A stretch of 22,864 nt of DNA from contig CAMBGL010000006.1 in assembly GCA_945866155.1 (NCBI GenBank), forward strand, positions 1 through 22,864, given 5' to 3'. Both the position numbers and the translations under genes were made by a program. This DNA comes from Bifidobacterium breve. GTDB taxonomy: Bacteria > Actinomycetota > Actinomycetes > Nanopelagicales > Nanopelagicaceae. Positions 1 to 7,157 of the stretch are shown here, in pieces. Under the pieces are notes generated by a model that did not search any database, was not told the origin of the DNA, and saw only the letters and a program-made list of their open reading frames with translations. The number at the start of each line of letters is the position of its first letter. The first letter of the stretch is position 1.

Positions 1-318
1 TGGCAAAGTTGATTGGCGCAATACTTTCCCTAATGGATCATCTAATTCTGAAACTTTTCGCGCACCGTTGGCTATTCCAATAACTCGCTCTGGAGTTAGT
101 AATAGTCGGTCAAGTAATTGTGAATTGAGTCCACTTTCGCGCCCGCGCTTCATATCTTCTTCATTTGCAGCCACAATTTCAGCACTTCGGCTAATAAGTG
201 CATCAGCAATATTGTGTAGTGCTTCTCTTCGCTGCGCAGTGGTGGCGACACTCAGAGTGCGCGAAGCCACGCGCGCGCGTAGTGCAAGATTATGAATTAG
301 TTCCGCAGCGCTCATCAT
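1..318 (-). CDS. proA: Gamma-glutamyl phosphate reductase, N-terminal part (runs off the window)
   Basis: This is the start of ProA, which reduces gamma-glutamyl phosphate to glutamate-5-semialdehyde with NADPH, the second step of proline synthesis. About 106 residues are visible and the rest lies beyond base 1. The reading frame is open to the edge and carries the family's N-terminal pattern: an Ala/Arg-rich helix (LALRARVASRTLS), then ALHNIADAL, IVAANEEDM and LLDRLLLTPERV. The catalytic cysteine lies outside the window. The gene begins 6 bases after the proB stop, as expected for a proBA operon. There are two tandem ATGs, at 318 and 315. An AAGG sits 4 bases before the first and 7 before the second, so 315 is an equally good start. 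Identity is from family recognition. Confidence 0.93.
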   Translation of the reverse strand, partial: MMSAAELIHNLALRARVASRTLSVATTAQRREALHNIADALISRSAEIVAANEEDMKRGRESGLNSQLLDRLLLTPERVIGIANGARKVSELDDPLGKVLRQSTLP

Positions 319-324
319 GACACC

Positions 325-1440
325 TTATAACAACACTAAATCATCGCGATGTACAAGTTCGCGTTCGTATTCCACGCCTAATGAAGCAGCTAGTTCCTTT
401 GTGGAACGGCCCAGCATTTGTGGAATTTCTTCAGAATCAAAGGCGACTAAACCTCGCGCAATAACTTTCATATCTGGGCCAACAAGTTCAATCGCATCAC
501 CAGAAATAAATTCACCTTCAACTGCAGTTACTCCTGCAGGCAAAAGTGAAACTCCACGTTCAATAATCGCCTTCACTGCTCCAGCGTCGAGTACGAGGCG
601 ACCGCGTGGAGTTGTTGCATGCGCTAGCCAGAGCAAGCGTGAATTAGTTTTCTTTGACTCTGCTTGAAATAGCGTTCCTTGTGACGATCCAGCCAAACTC
701 TCTGCAGATTGTTCAAGGGATGTCAGTAGCATCACAATTCCAGCACTCGTTGCAATTCGCGCAGCCTCAATTTTGGTAACCATTCCCCCGCTACCAACAC
801 CAGATGTGCCAGCGCCACCAATAGTTTTTGAGTCGATATCTGAAATTGAAGTGACTTCGTGGATCGCTTTTGCACCTGCTTGTGTTGGAGGTGCGTCATA
901 GAGCGCATCAATATCTGAAATCAGAACGAGCAAATCTGCATCAATGAGCATGGCAACTAAAGCAGCAAGGCGATCATTATCACCAAATCGAATCTCTTTC
1001 GTTCCAACGCTATCGTTCTCATTGATAATTGGAACAACACCTAATGAAAGCAATTTATATAAAGTGCGTTGTGCATTCTGGTAATGGGCACGCCTGACAA
1101 TGTCCTCAGTTGTAAGCAATACCTGTGAAGCAACAATTGAATGCTTAGCAAAACTCTCGGTATAGCGAGCAATAAGTAGGCCCTGACCAACCGATGCTGC
1201 AGCTTGTTGCGTAGCAAGATCTTGTGGACGTGTGGTCAATCCCAATGGAGCAAGGCCTGCTGCGATAGCACCTGATGAAACAACAACAACTTCTACTCCA
1301 CGCTTTTTACATGAAGCAACAACGCTTACTAACTTATTGACAGATTCGGTATCTAATTGCGATCCCGCGCTACCTGTTAGAGATGAAGAGCCAATCTTGA
1401 TAACAATGCGCTTGGCAGAGGTGATGCTTGCACGGCTCAC
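325..1440 (-). CDS. proB: Glutamate 5-kinase with C-terminal PUA domain
   Basis: ProB phosphorylates glutamate with ATP to gamma-glutamyl phosphate, the committed and usually proline-inhibited step of proline synthesis. The 371-residue length is usual for the two-domain form. The amino-acid kinase domain covers about residues 8-255. It shows KIGSSS (15-20), VSSGAIAAG (54-62), the NEND substrate motif (140-143), FGDND (152-156), SDIDALYD (175-182) and the glycine-rich GVGSGGMVTKIEAA near 214-227. A PUA domain follows at about 280-355. The start is GTG, and its first four bases overlap the TGA of obgE (GTGA, 1437-1440), which implies translational coupling. proA follows after 6 bases. obgE-proB-proA is a common actinobacterial arrangement. 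Identity is secure. Confidence 0.97.
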   Translation of the reverse strand: MSRASITSAKRIVIKIGSSSLTGSAGSQLDTESVNKLVSVVASCKKRGVEVVVVSSGAIAAGLAPLGLTTRPQDLATQQAAASVGQGLLIARYTESFAKHSIVASQVLLTTEDIVRRAHYQNAQRTLYKLLSLGVVPIINENDSVGTKEIRFGDNDRLAALVAMLIDADLLVLISDIDALYDAPPTQAGAKAIHEVTSISDIDSKTIGGAGTSGVGSGGMVTKIEAARIATSAGIVMLLTSLEQSAESLAGSSQGTLFQAESKKTNSRLLWLAHATTPRGRLVLDAGAVKAIIERGVSLLPAGVTAVEGEFISGDAIELVGPDMKVIARGLVAFDSEEIPQMLGRSTKELAASLGVEYERELVHRDDLVLL

Positions 1441-2945
1441 TTTGCATCTCCATCCTCTGTTTCATTCTTTGCGGCTTCCGCAAGTTTAGGCGAATGTGGG
1501 TCAATCACGTTGTACTCCCACTGCATTGCAATCTCATCATCGCTCAAAACATCTTCTTCTTCGCGAACGGGAGCGCCCCATGAACCCTCTAGTCGAGAAT
1601 CCTCACCGCGACGATGCAAATGGCCAGCTAATTGCTCAGCACCTGCCTCAATCGTTGGTTCCCAATCAAATACAACTTCATTATCTCCGCTACCAATGCG
1701 AACTTCGCTTCCTGCAACAGCACCCTTTTTGAAGAGCTCTTTCTCAACACCTAATTGAGCAAGACGATCTGCAAGGTAACCAATTGCTTCGGCATTCTTG
1801 AAATTTGTTTGACGAACCCAGCGCACAACTTTATTTCCGCGCACAGTAAATGAACCATCTTCATTTGCTTTTACAGTAAATCCTGAATCATCAATAGGAG
1901 TTGGACGCAAAATAATACGAGTGCGCTCCTCCACTGCCATCTCTGCGCGCTCTTTTTGAATGAGGCGAGCCATCGCATATGTAAGTTCTTGCAAACCGGC
2001 ACGACTTGCAGCAGAGACTGCATAAACTTCATAACCTTTATCGCGCAGAGTTTGCTCAACCATCTCAGCCATGGCAGCGCCATCTGGAATATCAATTTTA
2101 TTGAGAGCAATAATGCGTGTGCGATCTTCGAGACCACCGTATTGCTTTAGCTCAAGTTCAATTGCTTCGAGATCTGCAACTGGATTTCGATCAGTCTCTA
2201 GAGTTCCACAGTCAAGAACATGGACAAGTGCAACGCAGCGCTCAACATGGCGCAAGAATTCAAGGCCTAAACCTTTTCCTTGGCTAGCACCAGGAATAAG
2301 TCCTGGAACATCAGCGACAGTAAATCGAGTTCCACCAGCTTGGACAACGCCAAGATTTGGAATCAGTGTTGTAAATGGATAGTCGGCAATCTTTGGACGC
2401 GCAGATGAGATTGCAGCAATGAGGGAAGATTTTCCAGCACTTGGGAAACCAACGAGTGCAATATCTGCAACTGATTTCAATTCCAATTGCAAAATACGTT
2501 CTTCACCTGGTTCGCCAAGGAGTGCGAAACCTGGTGCACGGCGCTTAGAAGATGAGAGCGCTAAATTTCCAAGTCCACCAAAGCCACCCTGGGCAGCAAC
2601 AAATGTTGTACCTGTACCTATGAGGTCAGCAATTTGAATTCCTACTTGATCATAGATAACAGTTCCATTTGGAACGCCAAGAATTAAATCTTCACCGCTG
2701 TAACCGTCTTTGCGATCACCATAACCTTGATGTCCAGATGTTGCTTTGCGATGTGGTGAATGGTGAAAATCGAGAAGCGTTGTCACATTTGGATCGACAA
2801 CCAAAATAATGTCGCCACCGCGTCCACCGTTACCGCCATCTGGTCCGCCAAGTGGTTTGAACTTTTCGCGCTTTACAGAGACACAACCATCTCCACCTTT
2901 TCCAGCGGTGGCATAGAGAGTCACGCGATCAACAAATGTTGCCAC
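1437..2945 (-). CDS. obgE: Obg family GTPase (ribosome assembly)
   Basis: Obg is a slow GTPase that binds the large ribosomal subunit and links ribosome maturation to growth and stress. The 502 residues show three parts. The glycine-rich Obg fold is at about 1-158 (GKGGDG, GGPDGGNGGRGGD). The G domain follows, with G1 GFPSAGKSS (166-174), DVPG (212-215), NKID (282-285) and SAAS (311-314). The C-terminal OCT domain is at about 345-430. An acidic tail of about 60 residues follows, as in other actinobacterial Obg proteins. The start is GTG at 2945, preceded by AAGGGAG at 5-base spacing. It sits just after a strong terminator (2968-3003) with only about 22 bases between, so its transcription probably depends on read-through from rplU-rpmA. 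Confidence 0.97.
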   Translation of the reverse strand: MATFVDRVTLYATAGKGGDGCVSVKREKFKPLGGPDGGNGGRGGDIILVVDPNVTTLLDFHHSPHRKATSGHQGYGDRKDGYSGEDLILGVPNGTVIYDQVGIQIADLIGTGTTFVAAQGGFGGLGNLALSSSKRRAPGFALLGEPGEERILQLELKSVADIALVGFPSAGKSSLIAAISSARPKIADYPFTTLIPNLGVVQAGGTRFTVADVPGLIPGASQGKGLGLEFLRHVERCVALVHVLDCGTLETDRNPVADLEAIELELKQYGGLEDRTRIIALNKIDIPDGAAMAEMVEQTLRDKGYEVYAVSAASRAGLQELTYAMARLIQKERAEMAVEERTRIILRPTPIDDSGFTVKANEDGSFTVRGNKVVRWVRQTNFKNAEAIGYLADRLAQLGVEKELFKKGAVAGSEVRIGSGDNEVVFDWEPTIEAGAEQLAGHLHRRGEDSRLEGSWGAPVREEEDVLSDDEIAMQWEYNVIDPHSPKLAEAAKNETEDGDAK

Positions 2946-2967
2946 GATAACTCCCTTCTAGTGCCTG

Positions 2968-3003
2968 AAATAAAAAAGCGAGCCGCACATATATGCGGCC
3001 CGC
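2968..3003 (-). terminator. Intrinsic terminator between rpmA and obgE
   Basis: Read on the minus strand, a GC-rich hairpin of about 10 pairs including one G-T is formed by 2978-3003 (GCGGGCCGCA pairing with TGCGGCTCGC), with a small TATATG-like loop. It is followed directly by TTTTTTATTT at 2968-2977. This is a textbook rho-independent terminator. It begins about 20 bases after the rpmA stop and ends 22 bases before the obgE GTG, leaving no room for a normal promoter downstream. It therefore most likely reduces, rather than ends, transcription into obgE-proB-proA. Confidence 0.88.
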
Positions 3004-3022
3004 TCTTCTTGAGAACCGTTTA

Positions 3023-3277
3023 TTAAGCTACTGGAACCACATTTACAACGTTACGTCCGCGAGCGCGACCGAATTCAACTGATCCTGCAGCAAGTGCAAA
3101 TAGTGTGTCGTCTTTGCCGCGACCAACATTCTTACCTGGGTGAAAATGTGTTCCGCGTTGGCGAACCAAGATCTCGCCACTGTTGACAACTTGACCACCG
3201 AAGCGCTTGATACCGAGGTATTGCGCATTTGAATCGCGACCGTTACGTGTCGAGGAGACACCCTTCTTGCTTGCCAT
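3023..3277 (-). CDS. rpmA: 50S ribosomal protein L27
   Basis: L27 is a large-subunit protein whose N-terminal tail reaches toward the peptidyl-transferase centre. The 84 residues match the family throughout: SSTRNGRDS, GIKRFGGQVV, GEILVRQRGTHFHPG, NVGRGKDDTLFAL and VEFG. There is no N-terminal propeptide of the Firmicutes type. The tail begins MASKKG, where most bacterial L27 proteins I know have MAHKKG, so Ser replaces His at residue 3. It lies 12 bases after rplU and is followed by a strong terminator. Identity is certain. Confidence 0.98.
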   Translation of the reverse strand: MASKKGVSSTRNGRDSNAQYLGIKRFGGQVVNSGEILVRQRGTHFHPGKNVGRGKDDTLFALAAGSVEFGRARGRNVVNVVPVA

Positions 3278-3289
3278 GGTCTACTCCCC

Positions 3290-3604
3290 TTACTTCAAGC
3301 CGTTTATGGCTGTGATTTTTACACGTGTGTGTTGTGAACGAAAACCTTGACGACGACGAAAACCCGTCTTGTTCATATAACGAAGAATGTCGACCTTGGG
3401 TCCCTTGATTTCATCAATAACTTCTGCAGTGACTTTTACGCCAGAGAGAATCTTTGGATCTGAAGTTACATTTGCACCATCTACTACCAATACGGCAGCG
3501 AATGAAACAGTCGAACCTGCAGCGCCGTCGATGCGATCAACAACGACAGTATCGCCAACGGCGACTTTCTCCTGGCGTCCGCCAGCTTTCACGATTGCGT
3601 ACAC
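3290..3604 (-). CDS. rplU: 50S ribosomal protein L21
   Basis: L21 is a large-subunit protein that binds 23S rRNA and contacts L20. I place the start at the GTG at 3604, giving 104 residues, close to the usual length of about 103. This start has GGAG exactly 6 bases upstream (3611-3614), and the protein then begins V/M-YAIVKAGGRQEKV, the normal L21 N-terminus. An in-frame ATG at 3628 would add eight residues (MRNELEHY) that match nothing in the family and would place the ribosome-binding site inside the gene. The C-terminus is Arg/Lys-rich (GFRRRQGFRSQHTRVKI), as expected. It is cotranscribed with rpmA and preceded by its own promoter at 3676-3705. Confidence 0.96.
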   Translation of the reverse strand: MYAIVKAGGRQEKVAVGDTVVVDRIDGAAGSTVSFAAVLVVDGANVTSDPKILSGVKVTAEVIDEIKGPKVDILRYMNKTGFRRRQGFRSQHTRVKITAINGLK

Positions 3605-3675
3605 GTAGTGCTCCAGTTCATTTCTCATGCTCAGGCGCGAGGGCTTCTATTGCTAGCTCCCTCGGGCAGAGGCTA

Positions 3676-3705
3676 AGGGTACGGAGTCCCGCACCCATGG
3701 GTCAA
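3676..3705 (-). promoter_or_regulatory. Probable sigma-A promoter of rplU-rpmA
   Basis: On the minus strand TTGACC (3705-3700) is followed after 18 bases by TACCCT (3681-3676). This is a near-consensus -35 element and a TANNNT-type -10 of the kind used by actinobacterial housekeeping sigma factors. It starts 2 bases after the rne stop codon, where a new ribosomal-protein operon would begin. The predicted transcript starts near 3669, giving a leader of about 65 bases. That leader could fold a 6-bp stem (3638-3643 with 3659-3664, 15-base loop). Whether this stem is a regulatory L21 leader cannot be told from sequence alone. Confidence 0.6.
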
Positions 3706-3707
3706 AT

Positions 3708-5810
3708 CTAGGCGCCGGGGGTAATGACGCCAGAACTTGAGGCGCGGCGACGTCGTCGTCCGCCCTTCTCAGGCTCTGCTTTCACCTCGGCAACATTCAC
3801 ACTTTCATGAAATTCATGTTCTGTGGCATCGCTCTCATCTGCATCTTCATGTTGTGATGAAGGAACATCGAGTTGTGGTGCTGGCGCCTTTATCTTTACG
3901 GGCTCCATATGAATATGAATTCCGCGTCCAGCACATGAATCACATGTTGTTGAGAAGGCTTCAATAAGCCCCTGTCCAACGCGCTTACGTGTCATCTGGA
4001 CAAGTCCAAGTGACGTTACTTCTGCAACTTGGTGCTTTGTGCGATCGCGACCAAGTGCTTCAACAAGTCTGCGCAAAACCATCTCGCGGTTAGATTCCAA
4101 AATCATATCGATGAAGTCGATAACAACGATTCCACCTAAGTCGCGGAGACGAAGTTGGCGCGCAATTTCTTCTGCCGCTTCTAAGTTGTTCTTGGTAACT
4201 GTCTGCTCAAGGTTTCCACCTTTACCAATGAACTTTCCTGTATTTACATCGATAACAATCATCGCTTCAGTGCGATCGATAACAAGGGAACCACCTGAAG
4301 GCAGATAGACCTTGCGATCAAATGCTTTTGCTAATTGTTCTTCAACGCGATACTCAGTAAAGAGATCTCCAGTACCTGTGTACTTTTCAATTTTTGAAGT
4401 GAGCTCTGGTGCAATGAAGCCGAGATAGTTTGTGATCTCATCCCATGCATCATTTCCTTGAACTGTGAGCTTGCGGAAATCTTCATTGAAGATATCGCGA
4501 ATAACACGCACTGCAAGATCAGGCTCTGAGTAGAGCGCAGTTGGTGCATGGAAATTTGGATTTTCAGACTTTTGAAAGATGTCATCCCATTGTGCCTTCA
4601 AGCGAGCAACATCATTCGTGAGATCTTCTTCGCTCACACCTTCTGCCGCTGTTCGAACAATTACTCCAGCGCTTTCAGGAATAAGGTTTTTCAAAATTGC
4701 TTTGAGGCGAGTGCGCTCTCCTTCTGGAAGGCGCTTACTTATTCCACTCATGCCACCGCCAGGAACATAAACAACATAGCGACCTGGCAATGAAATCTGA
4801 CTTGTAAGGCGAGCGCCCTTTTGTCCGATTGGATCTTTAGTAACTTGAACAAGAACGGATTGACCGGACCTCAAAACTGTTTCAATTTTGCGTGGCTCTG
4901 ATTCTGAAATACCCGCTGCATCCCAATTCACTTCACCGGCATAGAGAACGGCGTTGCGTCCCTTGCCGATATCAACGAATGCTGCCTCCATTGAAGGAAG
5001 TACATTTTGTACGCGGCCCAAATAAACGTTACCGACATAGGAAAGATTGGTATTTCGATTGACATAGTGCTCGACCATGACATTATCTTCAATGACAGCA
5101 ATTTGAGTACGGTCTGCTATTTGGCGAACAACCATTTCACGGTCGACATTTTCGCGTCGAGCTAGGAATTCACCATCTGTTATGATTGTTCCGCGCTTGC
5201 GATAAGGCTCTCTATATTCACTGCGTGATTCGCGTTGGTTATCTCTACTTCCGCGATCGCGACGACCACGGCGCGCATCTGGACGTGCTGCTCGCTCTGG
5301 ACGTTCAGTACGTTCACGGGCTTCGCGAACTTTTACAATCGTTACAACGCCATCTTCTTCAATGGTCTCCCCTGGAGTTACGCCTTCGCCACTTGCACGA
5401 CGGCGTCTGCGACGACGATGTGTTGTGCCATCGGCGCTCTCTTCATCGCCTTCTTCAGTTGTTGAATCTTCATTTGTATCGGTTGTAGCGTCTTGACCAG
5501 GTTTTCTGCGACCTCGGCCACCGCGGCGACGGCGACGATTGCGCGAACTACGTGATTCAGCATCATTATCTGACTCAGAAGGTGCTTCTGCCTCTGTAAC
5601 AGGTGCTTCAACTTTTTTAGCGGCACTCTTGCGGGCAGGTTTTACCGTTGTATCGGCTGCTTGAAATACTGGAACAGGAATCGCTGCTGATTTTCGCTTT
5701 GAAGGGGTAGCAACAGCAACTTCTTCAACAACTACGTCAGGGGTTTCTGATTTCTTACGGGAACTTTTTTTAACCGCACGCTTGCGCGGTGTTTTTGGCT
5801 CAATAGCCAT
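3708..5810 (-). CDS. rne: Ribonuclease E/G, actinobacterial form with central catalytic core
   Basis: This endoribonuclease cleaves single-stranded AU-rich RNA and is central to mRNA decay and rRNA/tRNA processing. The 700 residues split as follows. Residues 1-215 are a disordered Lys/Arg- and Glu-rich extension with Arg runs at 92-96 and 132-138. An S1-like RNA-binding region lies at about 240-340. The catalytic DNase I-like part carries the two metal-binding aspartates in IDVNTG (D521) and IDFIDM (D565). The Zn-link CxxC (CDSC, 623-626) supports dimer/tetramer formation. A short acidic-then-basic tail follows. Actinobacterial RNase E typically has its extension before, rather than after, the core. 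A motif R5-7-A-S-x-x-G-V-x-T-P-G occurs both at 132-147 and at the extreme C-terminus (685-699). The long 5' leader is hairpin-rich. Confidence 0.95.
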   Translation of the reverse strand: MAIEPKTPRKRAVKKSSRKKSETPDVVVEEVAVATPSKRKSAAIPVPVFQAADTTVKPARKSAAKKVEAPVTEAEAPSESDNDAESRSSRNRRRRRGGRGRRKPGQDATTDTNEDSTTEEGDEESADGTTHRRRRRRRASGEGVTPGETIEEDGVVTIVKVREARERTERPERAARPDARRGRRDRGSRDNQRESRSEYREPYRKRGTIITDGEFLARRENVDREMVVRQIADRTQIAVIEDNVMVEHYVNRNTNLSYVGNVYLGRVQNVLPSMEAAFVDIGKGRNAVLYAGEVNWDAAGISESEPRKIETVLRSGQSVLVQVTKDPIGQKGARLTSQISLPGRYVVYVPGGGMSGISKRLPEGERTRLKAILKNLIPESAGVIVRTAAEGVSEEDLTNDVARLKAQWDDIFQKSENPNFHAPTALYSEPDLAVRVIRDIFNEDFRKLTVQGNDAWDEITNYLGFIAPELTSKIEKYTGTGDLFTEYRVEEQLAKAFDRKVYLPSGGSLVIDRTEAMIVIDVNTGKFIGKGGNLEQTVTKNNLEAAEEIARQLRLRDLGGIVVIDFIDMILESNREMVLRRLVEALGRDRTKHQVAEVTSLGLVQMTRKRVGQGLIEAFSTTCDSCAGRGIHIHMEPVKIKAPAPQLDVPSSQHEDADESDATEHEFHESVNVAEVKAEPEKGGRRRRRASSSGVITPGA

Positions 5811-5827
5811 GGCACCAAATCCTCTAT

Positions 5828-5907
5828 GCGTTCATATAAACGCGCTCTGGCTTGAATTCTCAAGCAAATCTTCTGTGGTGAATTCGCGCTAGGCGTTGTT
5901 CGCGAAT
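5828..5907 (-). promoter_or_regulatory. Hairpin-rich 5' leader of rne (possible autoregulatory region)
   Basis: Three separate perfect inverted repeats lie in a row in the 189-base gap between rodA and rne. They are 5882-5888/5901-5907 (ATTCGCG with CGCGAAT, 12-base loop), 5850-5855/5860-5865 (GCTTGA with TCAAGC, 4-base loop) and 5828-5832/5839-5843 (GCGTT with AACGC, 6-base loop). All would lie in the untranslated leader if transcription starts near 5931. None is followed by a T-run, so they are not terminators. In E. coli, hairpins in the rne leader let RNase E cleave and limit its own mRNA. A similar role here is inference. Confidence 0.45.
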
Positions 5908-5937
5908 GGATCGCGAGCCGCGCTGAACTCTGGTGTA

Positions 5938-5967
5938 AGTATGACAGATAGTGCGGGATTCGCCCAA
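5938..5967 (-). promoter_or_regulatory. Candidate promoter of rne
   Basis: On the minus strand TTGGGC (5967-5962) and CATACT (5943-5938) are separated by 18 bases. Both hexamers are only partial matches. The position, in the only sizeable gap upstream of rne and just above the three-hairpin leader, is the main support. No clear terminator for rodA is seen in the gap. A 5-bp stem at 5971-5986 lacks a T-run. Confidence 0.3.
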
Positions 5968-5999
5968 CTTCGCTCCAATATGAGCGTGCCAGAAAGCTT

Positions 6000-7157
6000 T
6001 TAGCGCTGCTTTGCGTGAATATTTTGAAGTAGACCAAAGCCAATCAAATTGGCGAACATGCTTGATCCACCATAGGAAAGAAATGGCAATGGAACACCTG
6101 TCATCGGCATCAAACCCAGTGTCATTCCAATATTTTCAAATATCTGAAATGCAAACCAGGCACTTACTCCCGTTCCAACTAATCGCCCAAAGGGGTCATT
6201 AGTTCTTCGAGCGATAGAAAATGCACGCATTAATATAATTATGTAGAGCAAGATAATTAGACCACTACCCAAGAAACCTAACTCCTCACCTGCAACAGTG
6301 AATATGAAGTCAGTCTGTTGTTCAGGAACAAATCGTCCATTTGTTTGTGGGCCATTGAATAAACCAGTTCCGATCAAGCCGCCAGAGCCAACAGTGATAC
6401 GCGCTTGACGTAGTTGATATCCAGTTCCTTGCGTATCGGCATTGGGATCAACGAAAGATTGAAGACGCTTTACTTGATATTCGTTGAGTACGCCCGTATT
6501 CGCGGCAGCAAAGCCACCAATGACTGCAACAATCAATAACCCGACAACCCAACGCGTTGGTGAACCAGAGACAGCAATTATTGTTACAACCGATGCAGAG
6601 ATGATAAATACTGTTCCCATATCAGGTTGGGCCAAAATAAGAAGAATTGGTACAGCTGCAACAGCGAGTGCTTGCAACATATCTTGAGTAGTTGGCTCAT
6701 CAGAATCATGACCACGTTCAGAGAGAATCATGGAGATTCCCAAAATAATGGAGATCTTTGCAAGCTCTGCAGGTTGAATTTGAAAACCACCAGGTAGCGC
6801 AATCCACGCCTGTGCACCATTGATTTCACTACCAATTTGCGGAATGAGCACTGCTGTAAGTCCAATGACACCGAGTACCCAGGCAATCGGTGTGTATGCA
6901 CGCAATAATCGATAATCGATAACTGTGGTGCCCCATGCAAGAAGGGAGCCAATTGCAATATTGATTACGTGGCGCTTCAAGTAATATTCCGGATCTAGAT
7001 TATTTGCTGCATACCAATCACGAGTAGCTGCATAGACAAGCGCGGTTCCGATTGCAAGTAATAGCACAATCGCACCGGTGAGAATTGGATCAAAGCCTGC
7101 AAAAAGTGAAGGCCGTGATGCTCGTCTAAATCTTTGGCGCTCTGCAATTGAACTCAT
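6000..7157 (-). CDS. rodA: Rod shape-determining SEDS peptidoglycan glycosyltransferase RodA
   Basis: RodA polymerises lipid II into glycan strands for side-wall growth, paired with the transpeptidase encoded just upstream (mrdA). The 385 residues form about ten membrane segments, starting near residue 25. SEDS landmarks are present: AQAWI with GGFQIQPAELAKI (115-135), AQPDMGT (176-182), TGYQLRQARITVGSGGLIGTG (245-265) and the catalytic-site segment PEQQTDFIF with the expected aspartate at D283. It ends with GVPLPFLSYGGSSM. The family also contains FtsW. The choice of RodA rests on the mreBCD-mrdA context. The ATG overlaps the mrdA stop by 4 bases (7154-7157). The start has AAGG at 4-base spacing. 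Confidence 0.95.
   Translation of the reverse strand: MSSIAERQRFRRASRPSLFAGFDPILTGAIVLLLAIGTALVYAATRDWYAANNLDPEYYLKRHVINIAIGSLLAWGTTVIDYRLLRAYTPIAWVLGVIGLTAVLIPQIGSEINGAQAWIALPGGFQIQPAELAKISIILGISMILSERGHDSDEPTTQDMLQALAVAAVPILLILAQPDMGTVFIISASVVTIIAVSGSPTRWVVGLLIVAVIGGFAAANTGVLNEYQVKRLQSFVDPNADTQGTGYQLRQARITVGSGGLIGTGLFNGPQTNGRFVPEQQTDFIFTVAGEELGFLGSGLIILLYIIILMRAFSIARRTNDPFGRLVGTGVSAWFAFQIFENIGMTLGLMPMTGVPLPFLSYGGSSMFANLIGFGLLQNIHAKQR

Noticed and set aside
3605..3628. ATG at 3628 as the rplU start
   Set aside because: It adds eight residues unlike any L21 and would put the GGAG at 3611-3614 inside the gene. The GTG at 3604 fits spacing and family length.
3693..3702. ACCCATGGGT palindrome as an operator
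   Set aside because: It overlaps the -35/spacer of the rplU promoter, but a single 10-base palindrome is expected by chance and no known regulator fits it.
5971..5986. CGCTC/GAGCG stem just after rodA as a terminator
   Set aside because: The stem is only 5 bp and is followed by AAGTTGGG rather than a T-run.
5732..6043. 103-residue minus-strand open frame across the rodA-rne gap
   Set aside because: It overlaps the end of rodA and the start of rne in another frame, has no family resemblance, and the gap shows RNA stems rather than coding bias.
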